From Nodosilinea sp. PGN35 (lineage in GTDB: Bacteria; Cyanobacteriota; Cyanobacteriia; Phormidesmidales; Phormidesmidaceae), in contig NZ_JAQKQJ010000002.1 in NCBI RefSeq assembly GCF_029109325.1, positions 62,001 to 126,000 on the forward strand: a DNA stretch of 64,000 nucleotides. Direction: 5' to 3'. This document shows, piece by piece, positions 7,790-16,226 of the stretch. The position numbers and the translations under genes were made by a program. A model generated the notes under the pieces. That model worked only from the letters and a program-made list of their open reading frames with translations. It had not been told where the DNA came from and searched no databases. Numbering within the stretch: the first letter of the stretch is position 1; each line of letters opens with the position of its first letter.

Positions 7790-10018
7790 TCAAATCAGGG
7801 CAAACAGGCTCAGCACTAGGGGCAGCAGCTTTGTGCAAGCGTCGGCCAGCTTTGACGCATCGGTAAGGGTTTCGGTCATGCCCTTGAGGGCGTCGGTGGC
7901 GCGTTTGACGATGCCTTTGGCTTTGTCGTCGGGGTTGGGTTCGGTGCCTGCAGCGGCAATGCGGGCCACGGCTTGCAGAGCTTCGGCTTTTTCGTCATCG
8001 CTGAGTTCGCTGTCGGTTTCTACAGCGGTTTTGAGCTGGGTGAAAATGTCGCGCAGGTTGGGCTGGTCGGGGGTGGCAGGTGCAGGAATTTGGTTGATTT
8101 GGTTGATGACCTGGCCACTGATTTGCCCCAGGTTGAGGGTGCTGCCCGACAGGTTGACGTCGCCCCCGGCGTAGAAGCTGCCGTCGCCAGTGTTGATGGG
8201 GTTGTTCATATTGTTGATATAGATAGGAGAAGAGAAGCGGCTAATAATACTGAGGGTAAATTCTTTCGCATCCTCAGCGCGTTGTTTTTGCCCCTCTAGC
8301 AAACCACTGGTATACCCCTCTTTAAGGCCAAGCTGGTAACCCTTATCCCAGGTGCGCTCTAGCTTTCCCTTGTCGATACCCTCCGGTACTTGGAGCGTCA
8401 ACAGGACATCATTCCCCTGCTTCTCCATCGCTTGAATAGAATCGCGAGTAACTGAGGGGTATTCTCCCATAACCTTTTCAAAGGCCTTTTTGAAGGCCTG
8501 CGGGTCAACCCCATTGCGAATCAAGATTTGTACCGTATCGAGCATTTCCCGAAAGAACTTCTCGAAGTCGCCCGGCTGAAAGATTTTGTCAGGATCATGG
8601 GGTCGGCGCTTTCGACCACCTCGGGCGTCGGGTTGTTCGAGCAAAAACACATACTTGCAGTCGATCCCTTGCAGGTTAGTAGTGTTGTCGATGTTCCAAG
8701 CTTCCAAGCATGCCCCGGTGAAGTAAGCACCGTTGAAGTCGGTGCCCACACAGTTGGCCTCGGTAAGATTGGCTCCATGCAGTTCTGCCCCTTTCAGCAG
8801 GGCTCCCTTGAGATTTGCGCTCTTGAAAATTGCGCGGTGTAACTTGGCCCCGGCTAAATTGGCACCACGCAAATCAGCACCAGTCAAGTCCTGGTCAGTG
8901 CCATCAAGAGTAATAAGCAATTGACGTGAACGATAATCTTCTAAGATATCACTACCAAGCCAAGCATAATCCAATCCCGCAACATTTTTGAGTCGTGTAC
9001 GAAACATGTTGGCAGGACCAATATCCCAATTAGAAAAACTTGCCCTTTTCAAGTTGGCCGAAGTGAAATTGGCAGCACTTAAGTTCGATCCATAGAAAGC
9101 TGTTCCAGATTCTACAGAAAATAGTTTAATAACTTTTGTTATCCAAATAAAATTCCCACCTTCTCTCCAGACACTGATAAATACAAAAAATAGCAGAGGT
9201 GTCAAAACAAAGGCGGCCCAGCCCAAGTTTTCGCCCCATCCGAGAAAGATATTTTCGCTAGGATGATATCGAGGATTGTATCTGATGAAAAATAATGTTT
9301 GCACTATTCCAATTGCCAATGTAGATGCCACAAAGACAATGACGACTGAAATTGCCGTCAACGCAAAAGGCATGGCTATATTAGGCGTCAAAGTCTTTGA
9401 CGGGAAAGAGAAAGGACTTATAAATATAAAGATAATCCCTAGCAAGGCTAGAATGCCAAAGCCACGACTTGCTCCCAAATGGTTAATCAAGGTAATCCCC
9501 GAAGTTAATCCGAAAAGAGCAATAAATATTGATGATCTTGCGGAAAATGCCTTTTCAATAAGGATTAGAAAAATGACTAAATTAGATGCAAAAACCAAGT
9601 AATAAGTTAGCTCAATATTCTGGACTGCATGCTCTGGGCTTACAAAACTCTTCAAGTAACTATCTTTTGCTGCGCTTGACACAGCGGCAAATAGAGTTGA
9701 AAACCATGCCACCAAAGCTATCTTTGCTAAGAGCCACCTTTTTTGAACCCCGCACTTTGCTTTTGCAAAGTTGGTATCTATAAGAAGTGTTAGGCTAAAA
9801 TTTGCGCTCCGAATATCAGCTCCGCTTAAGTCGGCCCCCGACAGGTCTACTCCGTAAAAATTACACCCGCGCAGCACCGCACCACGAAAGTCCCGCTCTC
9901 CGGCGGCATAAAGGCGGGTGACATCGGTGGCGCTCAGGCGTTTGCCCTGGTACTTGCCCTGACTCAAGGGTGCAGATCTCGCGGGGGTTGCCCTCAATTT
10001 AAGCGCAACCCACCCCAA
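7790..10018 (-). CDS. Chimeric pentapeptide-repeat membrane protein
   Basis: About 742 residues and clearly modular. Order: a first pentapeptide-repeat block (about 42-85, e.g. DLSGADLSGADIRSANF), about six membrane segments (95-300), a second block (305-345) and third block (about 375-450, e.g. DLTGADLRGANLAGAKL), an alpha-helical region with DPDKIFQPGDFEKFFREML, a Gly/Asn-rich beta-like strip (NTGDGSFYAGGDVNLSG) and a C-terminal acidic helical domain ending in a hydrophobic tail. Similar C-terminal strips occur on several cyanobacterial multi-domain proteins of unknown role. Base composition changes inside the gene: the membrane part is AT-rich, the ends GC-rich, suggesting module shuffling. 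No ATG is near the 5' end; the opening is a TTG at 10018 and another TTG at 9967 is possible. Function not known. Confidence 0.75.
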   Translation of the reverse strand: MGWVALKLRATPARSAPLSQGKYQGKRLSATDVTRLYAAGERDFRGAVLRGCNFYGVDLSGADLSGADIRSANFSLTLLIDTNFAKAKCGVQKRWLLAKIALVAWFSTLFAAVSSAAKDSYLKSFVSPEHAVQNIELTYYLVFASNLVIFLILIEKAFSARSSIFIALFGLTSGITLINHLGASRGFGILALLGIIFIFISPFSFPSKTLTPNIAMPFALTAISVVIVFVASTLAIGIVQTLFFIRYNPRYHPSENIFLGWGENLGWAAFVLTPLLFFVFISVWREGGNFIWITKVIKLFSVESGTAFYGSNLSAANFTSANLKRASFSNWDIGPANMFRTRLKNVAGLDYAWLGSDILEDYRSRQLLITLDGTDQDLTGADLRGANLAGAKLHRAIFKSANLKGALLKGAELHGANLTEANCVGTDFNGAYFTGACLEAWNIDNTTNLQGIDCKYVFLLEQPDARGGRKRRPHDPDKIFQPGDFEKFFREMLDTVQILIRNGVDPQAFKKAFEKVMGEYPSVTRDSIQAMEKQGNDVLLTLQVPEGIDKGKLERTWDKGYQLGLKEGYTSGLLEGQKQRAEDAKEFTLSIISRFSSPIYINNMNNPINTGDGSFYAGGDVNLSGSTLNLGQISGQVINQINQIPAPATPDQPNLRDIFTQLKTAVETDSELSDDEKAEALQAVARIAAAGTEPNPDDKAKGIVKRATDALKGMTETLTDASKLADACTKLLPLVLSLFALI

Positions 10019-10057
10019 AAGGCACTACCCACGCAGGTACGCCACCTAGCGGTAGAG

Positions 10058-10120
10058 AGAAACTGGGTTTCTGGGCCAAGGCCAAACCTTGAGGCACGGC
10101 ACCGCAGAAACCCGGTTTCT
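10058..10120. repeat. two near-palindromic AGAAAC(C/T)-GGTTTCT units
   Basis: AGAAACTGGGTTTCT (10058-10072) and AGAAACCCGGTTTCT (10106-10120) are near-palindromes about 34 bases apart, each followed by GGGC. Such units are a familiar dispersed repeat type in cyanobacteria. They lie between the pentapeptide gene start and the PIN toxin stop. Confidence 0.6.
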
Positions 10121-10137
10121 GGGCAAATGCAAGTGGG

Positions 10138-10530
10138 TTACCAAACAACGGTGACTGTCCCTGATGCGCTGAGCATTTCGTCGCGGGTAATCAGCTGAGC
10201 ATCGTACAGGTTTGCCGTAGCGGCAATGATGCGATCGTGAATATCCCAATCTTCCGGCAAGTTGAGCATTGCCTGAAAACAGGATGAGTCAAACGGCACG
10301 ACGGCAAACCCATCCCCAGCTTCAATGCGTGCCAGCGCTGTTTCGATAGTGACAGGCACTCGCTGCCGTTGGGCAATGTAGGTTAGCTCAGCCAAAACCA
10401 GCGTTGAGATTAAAACTTGAGTTTCGCCTGCTTCTGCTGCGCTCAAAATCTGAAGGGCGGTAGCTGAAAGGCGTTCATCCTCCGCCAGAAACCAGGCTAG
10501 GGCATGGGTATCCACCACAAAGGTTTCCAT
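10138..10530 (-). CDS. PIN-domain toxin
   Basis: 130 residues, PIN fold. Asp7 (FVVDTHALAWFL), the Glu in LVLAELTYIA, the Asp in DIHDRIIAATA and the Asp in LITRDEML give the expected acidic quartet. This subgroup resembles PilT-N/VapC-type toxins. The ATG at 10530 is unambiguous. The antitoxin lies 19 bases upstream in the same direction. Likely an RNase kept in check by that partner. Confidence 0.88.
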   Translation of the reverse strand: METFVVDTHALAWFLAEDERLSATALQILSAAEAGETQVLISTLVLAELTYIAQRQRVPVTIETALARIEAGDGFAVVPFDSSCFQAMLNLPEDWDIHDRIIAATANLYDAQLITRDEMLSASGTVTVVW

Positions 10531-10549
10531 GGTGCAGCCTGGTTAGGGT

Positions 10550-10744
10550 TTACTCATCGTAGGCATCTCTGAAGACAGCCCGTCGAGCTGCATCAAAGTC
10601 AGCCTCTGAGAACTGAACACCCTGCCATAGCCCTTTGAGCTGAGTCGGTCGCCTTACGCCTTGAGTTCCATGGAGAACAACCTGCCGTAAGTTCTCTAAC
10701 TCCTGTTGAAGTGCCTCGATTCTAACCAGGACGTAATTACTCAT
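10550..10744 (-). CDS. Putative antitoxin partner of the PIN toxin
   Basis: 64 residues, mostly helical and charged (VRIEALQQELENLRQVV, then FSEADFDAARRAVFRDAYDE). The C-terminal FDAARRAVF type of tail is common in antitoxins paired with PIN proteins. No DNA-binding domain is recognised with confidence. The ATG at 10744 is preferred over an upstream in-frame start at 10876, whose extra residues look non-coding. It precedes the toxin by 19 bases, so co-transcription is likely. Confidence 0.7.
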   Translation of the reverse strand: MSNYVLVRIEALQQELENLRQVVLHGTQGVRRPTQLKGLWQGVQFSEADFDAARRAVFRDAYDE

Positions 10745-10925
10745 GGCAAAGCAGGTAACGGTATAGATCAATTCAATTGTAGAACTGGCCCAACGGTGTG
10801 GGGCGGTGAGTGCGCCGTTGAATCTCCCAAGGCAAAGCCAATAGCCAGGCGCGATCGCCCAGAACGTCTCCTTCAAACCAAAATTATATTACTATATCGT
10901 TAAGCAATGCATTAGGGATTAATCC

Positions 10926-11348
<423 letters not shown>

Positions 11349-11368
11349 AGAACCTGAGGAAATGAACC

Positions 11369-11818
11369 ATGACCACCCGTAGCGCATCCACCCCCAATGC
11401 CCTGGCGCAAAATCTGGTCGCCCTCGCCGCCGGGTTGCTGTTTGGCCTCGGCCTGGGCGTTTCGCAGATGATCGACCCCCAGCGAGTGATCGGCTTCCTT
11501 GACCTGTTTGGCAACTGGGACCCCACCCTGGCCTTTGTTATGGGCGGCGCGGTGCTGGTGACGCTGATCAGCTTTCGGTTTATTTTGCGGCGGCCCCATC
11601 CTGTTTTGAATGGCAAGTTTTACCTGCCCACCCGCCGCGATATCGATCGCCCCCTGGTGCTGGGCGCGGCGCTGTTTGGCATTGGCTGGGGGCTGGGCGG
11701 GTACTGCCCTGGGCCTGCGATCGCCGCCCTGGGGCTGGGGTCTGCCAACCCGCTGCTGTTTGTGGTTGCGATGATCGCCGGATCGCTGCTCCACAAAATC
11801 CTCAGCCGTGCCGATTAG
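11369..11818 (+). CDS. YeeE/YedE-family transporter subunit (PmpB-like)
   Basis: 149 residues, four membrane helices, with the C-terminal half-motif GYCPGPAIAALG that pairs with the GNGCTSGHG half encoded 20 bases upstream. GAGGA is spaced well before the ATG at 11369, confirming the start. Split two-gene versions of YeeE are known in bacteria and are often linked to sulfide or thiosulfate detoxification. No rhodanese or ArsR-type regulator lies next to it here. Confidence 0.88.
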   Translation: MTTRSASTPNALAQNLVALAAGLLFGLGLGVSQMIDPQRVIGFLDLFGNWDPTLAFVMGGAVLVTLISFRFILRRPHPVLNGKFYLPTRRDIDRPLVLGAALFGIGWGLGGYCPGPAIAALGLGSANPLLFVVAMIAGSLLHKILSRAD

Positions 11819-11879
11819 TTCTAATGCAGATTGATGCTGCACCAGCCCAAAAATTCGCTACCCTAAACGGTCGTGTAGC

Positions 11880-12470
11880 GTGGCAGCAACAAGGATGGCA
11901 GCGATGGGGACTGTGGGCAAGGTAGCGACGGGCTTAGCGCTGGGGTTGGTTTTAGCGGGCAGTGGTTTGGGGCAGGCCCTGGCCAAGACTCTGGCCCTGG
12001 CAGATGCAGCGCCATCGGCAGAGATTTCCCCGGATGGCCGTCTCAAACAGACGCGTCAGCAGGCGCGATCGCAGACCTACCGAAACTCCATGCTGGCGGC
12101 CTACTCCGCCGCCGAGCGCAATGACTACCACACCGCGCTGATCAACTTTCGCCGCGCCCTGGCGGCTCGACCAGGCGATCGCTACGCCACCGCCGGCATT
12201 CGCAATATGGAGACCTACATTGCCCGCGATCGAGCCGAGGCCGCCAAGCTAGCCGAGATTGAGCAGCGTCAGGCCATTCTGGCCGAGGCCGTAGAAGCCA
12301 GCGACTGGGCCTGCGCCGCCGCCTCAGTCGATCGCCTGGTAGTGCTGGTACCGCCCGCCTCCGCCGATCGCGCCCGCCTGATCGCCTACCGGGGCGAACT
12401 CACCGGGTTCATTCAAGCTCGCGCCAATCTAGACCAGTGGTCTACGGTGTGCCCTGGGGGGCAGGTTTAG
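11880..12470 (+). CDS. Secreted TPR-like protein
   Basis: About 196 residues. An N-terminal signal peptide (TGLALGLVLAGSGLGQALA) is followed by a helical repeat region with a TPR-like pattern (AYSAAERNDYHTALINFRRA, then LAARPGDRYATAGI). Probably periplasmic or cell-envelope. Starts are GTG 11880 or ATG 11895; the latter still keeps the whole signal peptide. Two cysteines occur in the C-terminal half (DWACAA, STVCPG). No specific family recognised. Confidence 0.7.
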   Translation: MAATRMAAMGTVGKVATGLALGLVLAGSGLGQALAKTLALADAAPSAEISPDGRLKQTRQQARSQTYRNSMLAAYSAAERNDYHTALINFRRALAARPGDRYATAGIRNMETYIARDRAEAAKLAEIEQRQAILAEAVEASDWACAAASVDRLVVLVPPASADRARLIAYRGELTGFIQARANLDQWSTVCPGGQV

Positions 12471-12601
12471 CCAGTTCATCGCCGCCCCACTCCACGGTTA
12501 TAGAGCAACAATCTCTCCCCTGTCCCCAAAGGGCGAACTCTGACGCGGCATAATAAACAGTGGGCCAAGGCCCAGTTTGTTTTGCTCTATCGCCCTCTGT
12601 A

Positions 12602-13105
12602 ATGAATTATCTGGTCGCCGTTTTAGATAACCGCATCAAGGCCGAAGAAGCCTATAACGCCCTAGAAGAGGCCAGCCTGCCCAAGGACAATATCGACATT
12701 TTGGGCAAGGGCTTCAAAACCGCCGATGAGTATGGCCTGATCGACCCCGCCAACCAGGCCTGGCAGCAGATTCGCCTGATGATGGTGTGGCTGGTGCCCT
12801 TTGGCTTTATTGCCGGGTTCAGCTTCAACCTGATTACTGGGCTCGATACCTTTGCCTTTACCGGGCGGTTGGGCAACCAGATCATCGGCGGGCTGTTAGG
12901 AGCCATCGGCGGGGCTATGGGGGCCTACTTTATTGGCGGCGGAGTCGGCATCCTCGGCAGCGGCGATGCCCTCTCCTACCGCAACCGGCTCAGCGACGGC
13001 AAATTTTTAGTGGTGGTTCGCGGCTCCGAGGCGGTGGTGCGCCAGGCCACCCCGATTCTGCGTAAGTTTCGCCCTGAGAATATCCAGGGCTATTCGGCCC
13101 GCTAA
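12602..13105 (+). CDS. Conserved membrane protein with glycine-rich helices
   Basis: 167 residues. An N-terminal soluble part of about 55 residues (YLVAVLDNRIKAEEAYNALE) resembles small stress-protein domains that open with a strand and a helix. Two membrane segments follow (MMVWLVPFGFIAGFSF; then a glycine-zipper-like IIGGLLGAIGGAMGAYFIGG). A basic C-terminal tail ends the protein. ATG 12602 is chosen because the conserved strand starts immediately. Function unknown; probably a cyanobacterial conserved protein. Confidence 0.75.
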   Translation: MNYLVAVLDNRIKAEEAYNALEEASLPKDNIDILGKGFKTADEYGLIDPANQAWQQIRLMMVWLVPFGFIAGFSFNLITGLDTFAFTGRLGNQIIGGLLGAIGGAMGAYFIGGGVGILGSGDALSYRNRLSDGKFLVVVRGSEAVVRQATPILRKFRPENIQGYSAR

Positions 13106-13164
13106 AGCCATCGTCAACCCAAAACCTTTTCCCCCACGGTCATTTATATGGCCAGGTTTTTCCG

Positions 13165-14712
13165 ATGTCTCCCATGAGCAAAGATGTCATTATTGTTGGC
13201 AGCGGCATTGGTGGCCTCTGCTGCGGGGCGCTGCTGGCCCGCTACGGCTACAGCGTCACCGTCTGCGAAAGCCATACCATTGCGGGCGGGGCAGCCCACG
13301 GGTTTGAGCGCGGTGGCTACACCTTTGACTCGGGGCCATCCCTCTACTCGGGCATGTCCTACCGGGGGTCTACCAACCCCCTGCGCCACGTGCTCGATGC
13401 CGTGGGCGAAGGCAACAGCATTACCTGGGCCAGCTACGACACCTGGGGCGTTCGCATTCCCGAGGGCGACTTTGACACCACCGTCGGCAACGACCAGTTT
13501 GCCGAGGTGCTGCACACCCTGCGGGGAGAAACCGCCGTCCAGGACTGGCGGCGTTTGCAAACAGCGATGGTGCCCCTGGGCAAAGCCGCTACGGCTCTAC
13601 CCCCCGCCGCTCTGAGGTTAGATCTGGGTGCCCTGCAAACCGCCGCCCCCTACGCCTGGGAGCTGCTGAAAAATGCCCCAGCCCTGAGCCAGTCGAGCCA
13701 GCCCTTCAGCACCGTGCTCGATCGCACCGTCGGCGACCCCTTCATTCGCCACTGGATGAACATGCTGTGCTTTTTGCTCTCGGGCCTGCCCGCCGAGGGT
13801 ACCAGCACCGCCGAAATGGCCTTCATGTTTGCCGAGTGGTATCGCCCCGGCGTCACCCTCGACTACCCCATGGGGGGCAGCGCCGCCCTGGTCGAGGCTC
13901 TGGTGCGGGGCCTAAAGAAATACGGCGGCACCCTGCGGCTGGGTGCCCACGTCAAACAAATTCTGGTGGAAAATGGCCGCGCGATGGGCGTTGCCCTCCG
14001 CTCTGGGGAAGTGCTCAGGGCGGGCACCGTGATCGCCAACGCCTCCATTTGGGACACGCTAAAGCTGGTGCCCGAGGGTGCTCTGCCCAAGGCATTCGTG
14101 GCAGAGCGCCAGGCCACCCCACCCTGCCCCAGCTTTTTGCACCTGCACCTGGGCATCGACGGCGCAGGGCTGCCGCCCGATCTGGCCTGCCACTACATCA
14201 CCGTTGAAGACTGGGAGCGGGGCATTGACGCCCCCCAAAACCTGATCGTGATGTCGATTCCCACGGTGCTCGACCCGGCCCTGGCCCCACCCGGCAAGCA
14301 CACCATCCACGTCTACACCCCCGCCACCGAACCCTACGACCTGTGGCAGGGGCTAGAGCGCCGTAGCGAGGAGTACGCGGCGCTGAAGGCCACGCGGGCC
14401 GAACCCCTTTGGCGTGCCCTGGAGCGGATCATCCCCGACGTGCGCCAGCGGGTGGAGGTGGAACTGGTGGGCACCCCCCTGACCCACGAGCGGTTTTTGC
14501 GCTGCCACCGGGGCAGCTACGGCCCGGCGATCTCAGTGCAGGAGGGCCTCTTTCCTGGGCCAAAAACGCCGCTGGAGGGGTTGCTGTGCGTGGGCGGCTC
14601 CACGTTTCCGGGGATTGGCCTGCCGGCGGTGGCCGCCTGCGGACTGATCACAGCCAACACCCTGGCCACCGTCAGCCAGCACCGAGCGATGCTGCGAGAT
14701 GCCCTGGGGTAA
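13165..14712 (+). CDS. FAD-dependent carotenoid isomerase/phytoene-desaturase-family oxidoreductase
   Basis: 515 residues, the usual size for the CrtI/CrtISO family. Residues 6-33 carry the dinucleotide-binding motif VIIVGSGIGGLCCGALLARY with a Glu at the end of strand two (VTVCES). The GGAAHGFERGGYTFDSGPSL stretch and the C-terminal VGGSTFPGIGLPAVAACG are typical of the family. Members desaturate or isomerise carotenoids; the true substrate cannot be read from sequence, and this could be a paralogue of CrtH/CrtISO. Starts at ATG 13165 or 13174. Monocistronic. Confidence 0.85.
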   Translation: MSPMSKDVIIVGSGIGGLCCGALLARYGYSVTVCESHTIAGGAAHGFERGGYTFDSGPSLYSGMSYRGSTNPLRHVLDAVGEGNSITWASYDTWGVRIPEGDFDTTVGNDQFAEVLHTLRGETAVQDWRRLQTAMVPLGKAATALPPAALRLDLGALQTAAPYAWELLKNAPALSQSSQPFSTVLDRTVGDPFIRHWMNMLCFLLSGLPAEGTSTAEMAFMFAEWYRPGVTLDYPMGGSAALVEALVRGLKKYGGTLRLGAHVKQILVENGRAMGVALRSGEVLRAGTVIANASIWDTLKLVPEGALPKAFVAERQATPPCPSFLHLHLGIDGAGLPPDLACHYITVEDWERGIDAPQNLIVMSIPTVLDPALAPPGKHTIHVYTPATEPYDLWQGLERRSEEYAALKATRAEPLWRALERIIPDVRQRVEVELVGTPLTHERFLRCHRGSYGPAISVQEGLFPGPKTPLEGLLCVGGSTFPGIGLPAVAACGLITANTLATVSQHRAMLRDALG

Positions 14713-14846
14713 ACGGGATCTCCTAGGGTGGGTTAGGCAGCCCTCTTCCCATGCCACCAATCGTGAACCTGGCGCACCGCCGTAACCCACCGCCCACCCA
14801 TGGCAAGACTGTCCTTGTCCTAACCAGGCTGGCTACAGCTGTAGGT

Positions 14847-15185
14847 TTAAAACGGCAGCCTGCGGGTTGTCAACATCTGGTAGCCAAAGCCCATCGCCAG
14901 CAGCGATATCAAAAACTGCCACAGGCTGGTGGGGTTGAGAATGGCGCGACTGCTGGCAAAGACGCAGAGAATGCCAAAGGCGATCGCCACCCAGCCCAGC
15001 ACCTTCGCCCCTGAGGGCATAAACACCAGCATAAATACCCCCACCGCCAGCGACAGCACCGATAGATCAGCCGCAATACCGCGCCACCAGGGATAGGCCG
15101 ACGTGGTGAAGAAAATATTCTTACCCAAAAAGTAAATCCCCAAAAGCATTAGCGCAAACCCAAGCAGGGGCGTTAGCAGCCGCAT
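14847..15185 (-). CDS. Small four-helix membrane protein
   Basis: 112 residues with about four membrane segments (TPLLGFALMLLGIYFLG; LSVLSLAVGVFMLVFM; VLGWVAIAFGILCVFA; LWQFLISLLAMGFGYQML). No known motif. The ATG at 15185 follows an AGGTGAACT-like weak ribosome site. Likely a conserved cyanobacterial membrane protein of unknown role. Confidence 0.7.
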   Translation of the reverse strand: MRLLTPLLGFALMLLGIYFLGKNIFFTTSAYPWWRGIAADLSVLSLAVGVFMLVFMPSGAKVLGWVAIAFGILCVFASSRAILNPTSLWQFLISLLAMGFGYQMLTTRRLPF

Positions 15186-15353
15186 AGTTCACCTCGTCAA
15201 TACAGTTTTTGTCAGTACAGCTAAAGGGCCATCCCTAGGAAGAGGTCTAGGCTAAATATCCAGGGTGCCGTAGGTGCATTGGCAGAGCAGTGCACCGCTT
15301 AGAGAGCGCATGCCAGGGATAGCCTACTCCCAAATATCAGCTTCGATAGACCA

Positions 15354-15944
15354 CTAATCGTCTTGCAATCTCCCCAATTGCCCAAGGCTACTGGCCACCA
15401 CCAGCGGCACCCCCAGGCCAACGACCAGGTTGAGCAGCAGCCACCCGTAGGAGGCTGCGCCGCTAAACCCATGGATATAGAACCCCCGGCGGGTGGAGGA
15501 CAGCAGCGCATCCCAAATCAAGTGGGCGCTGACGCCGACCGACAGCCCCATGGCCCCGTCGCGCAGCAGATTGACCGCCGTCTTTTGCCACGCCAGGGTA
15601 AACTGTGGGGCAAACCACAGCCACCCGCCCAGCAGCCCCATCGGTATCAGCACCGAATGAAACAGCCAGCTGCGGTGAATGAGAAACCGCAGCCCGGTGG
15701 CGTTGTAGAGAGGAATATCCCAGTCGGGGAAGGCCATATAGAAGAAAGTACCGCCCAGCAGCGGCACCCCCAACTTGCGAAAGAAAAACAGGCCGCTGGC
15801 TCCCCAGATCACCATGACCAGAAAACAGATGGGGTTAATGGCCGCCGCTGCGCTGCGGTGGTTGCGCTCTAGCACCCACCAAAACGCCATACCAATGGCC
15901 ATGCCCACGGCAAAATGAAGCAATTTATCCCACAGTGCAGGCAT
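15354..15944 (-). CDS. YdjM/DUF457-like membrane-bound putative metal-dependent hydrolase
   Basis: 196 residues with about five membrane helices. Conserved polar motifs of the YdjM (LexA-regulated inner membrane hydrolase) superfamily are seen: FPDWDIPL, HRSWLFHS and AHLIWDAL. The Asp and His residues would bind metal at the membrane face. The substrate of this family is unknown. ATG 15944 gives MPALWDKLLHFAVGM, a typical first helix. Single gene, flanked by repeat-rich intergenic DNA. Confidence 0.75.
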   Translation of the reverse strand: MPALWDKLLHFAVGMAIGMAFWWVLERNHRSAAAAINPICFLVMVIWGASGLFFFRKLGVPLLGGTFFYMAFPDWDIPLYNATGLRFLIHRSWLFHSVLIPMGLLGGWLWFAPQFTLAWQKTAVNLLRDGAMGLSVGVSAHLIWDALLSSTRRGFYIHGFSGAASYGWLLLNLVVGLGVPLVVASSLGQLGRLQDD

Positions 15945-16226
15945 TAGATAGCTAAGGAATCCAATTACTACTACAAAGCCAAACCCAGGATTCCCGAAAC
16001 GATTGGGCCTGCAAGCAGATCAATTCTCACCTGTCCCCCATGGTGGGCAGTGCCCACCCTACGGTGGTTGCAGTCGCCAGATAGAGCAGGGATCTTCTTT
16101 TCCAGAAATTTCCTTGGCACCATTATGAATGGTGCTGATATTGACAACAGGGGGATGGCACACGATTCTTCGCCACCCACCTACCCATCCACCCGCCTAC
16201 CCATCCACTCGCCTAACCGCCTACCC
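15945..16226. other. intergenic region with short repeats
   Basis: Contains a palindromic GTGGGCAGTGCCCAC near 16043-16057, of a type also seen near 37090-37112, and an imperfect direct repeat of CC(A/T)(A/C)CC(C/A)GCCTACCCAT type at about 16180-16222 just after the SpoIID stop. No credible gene. Confidence 0.5.
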
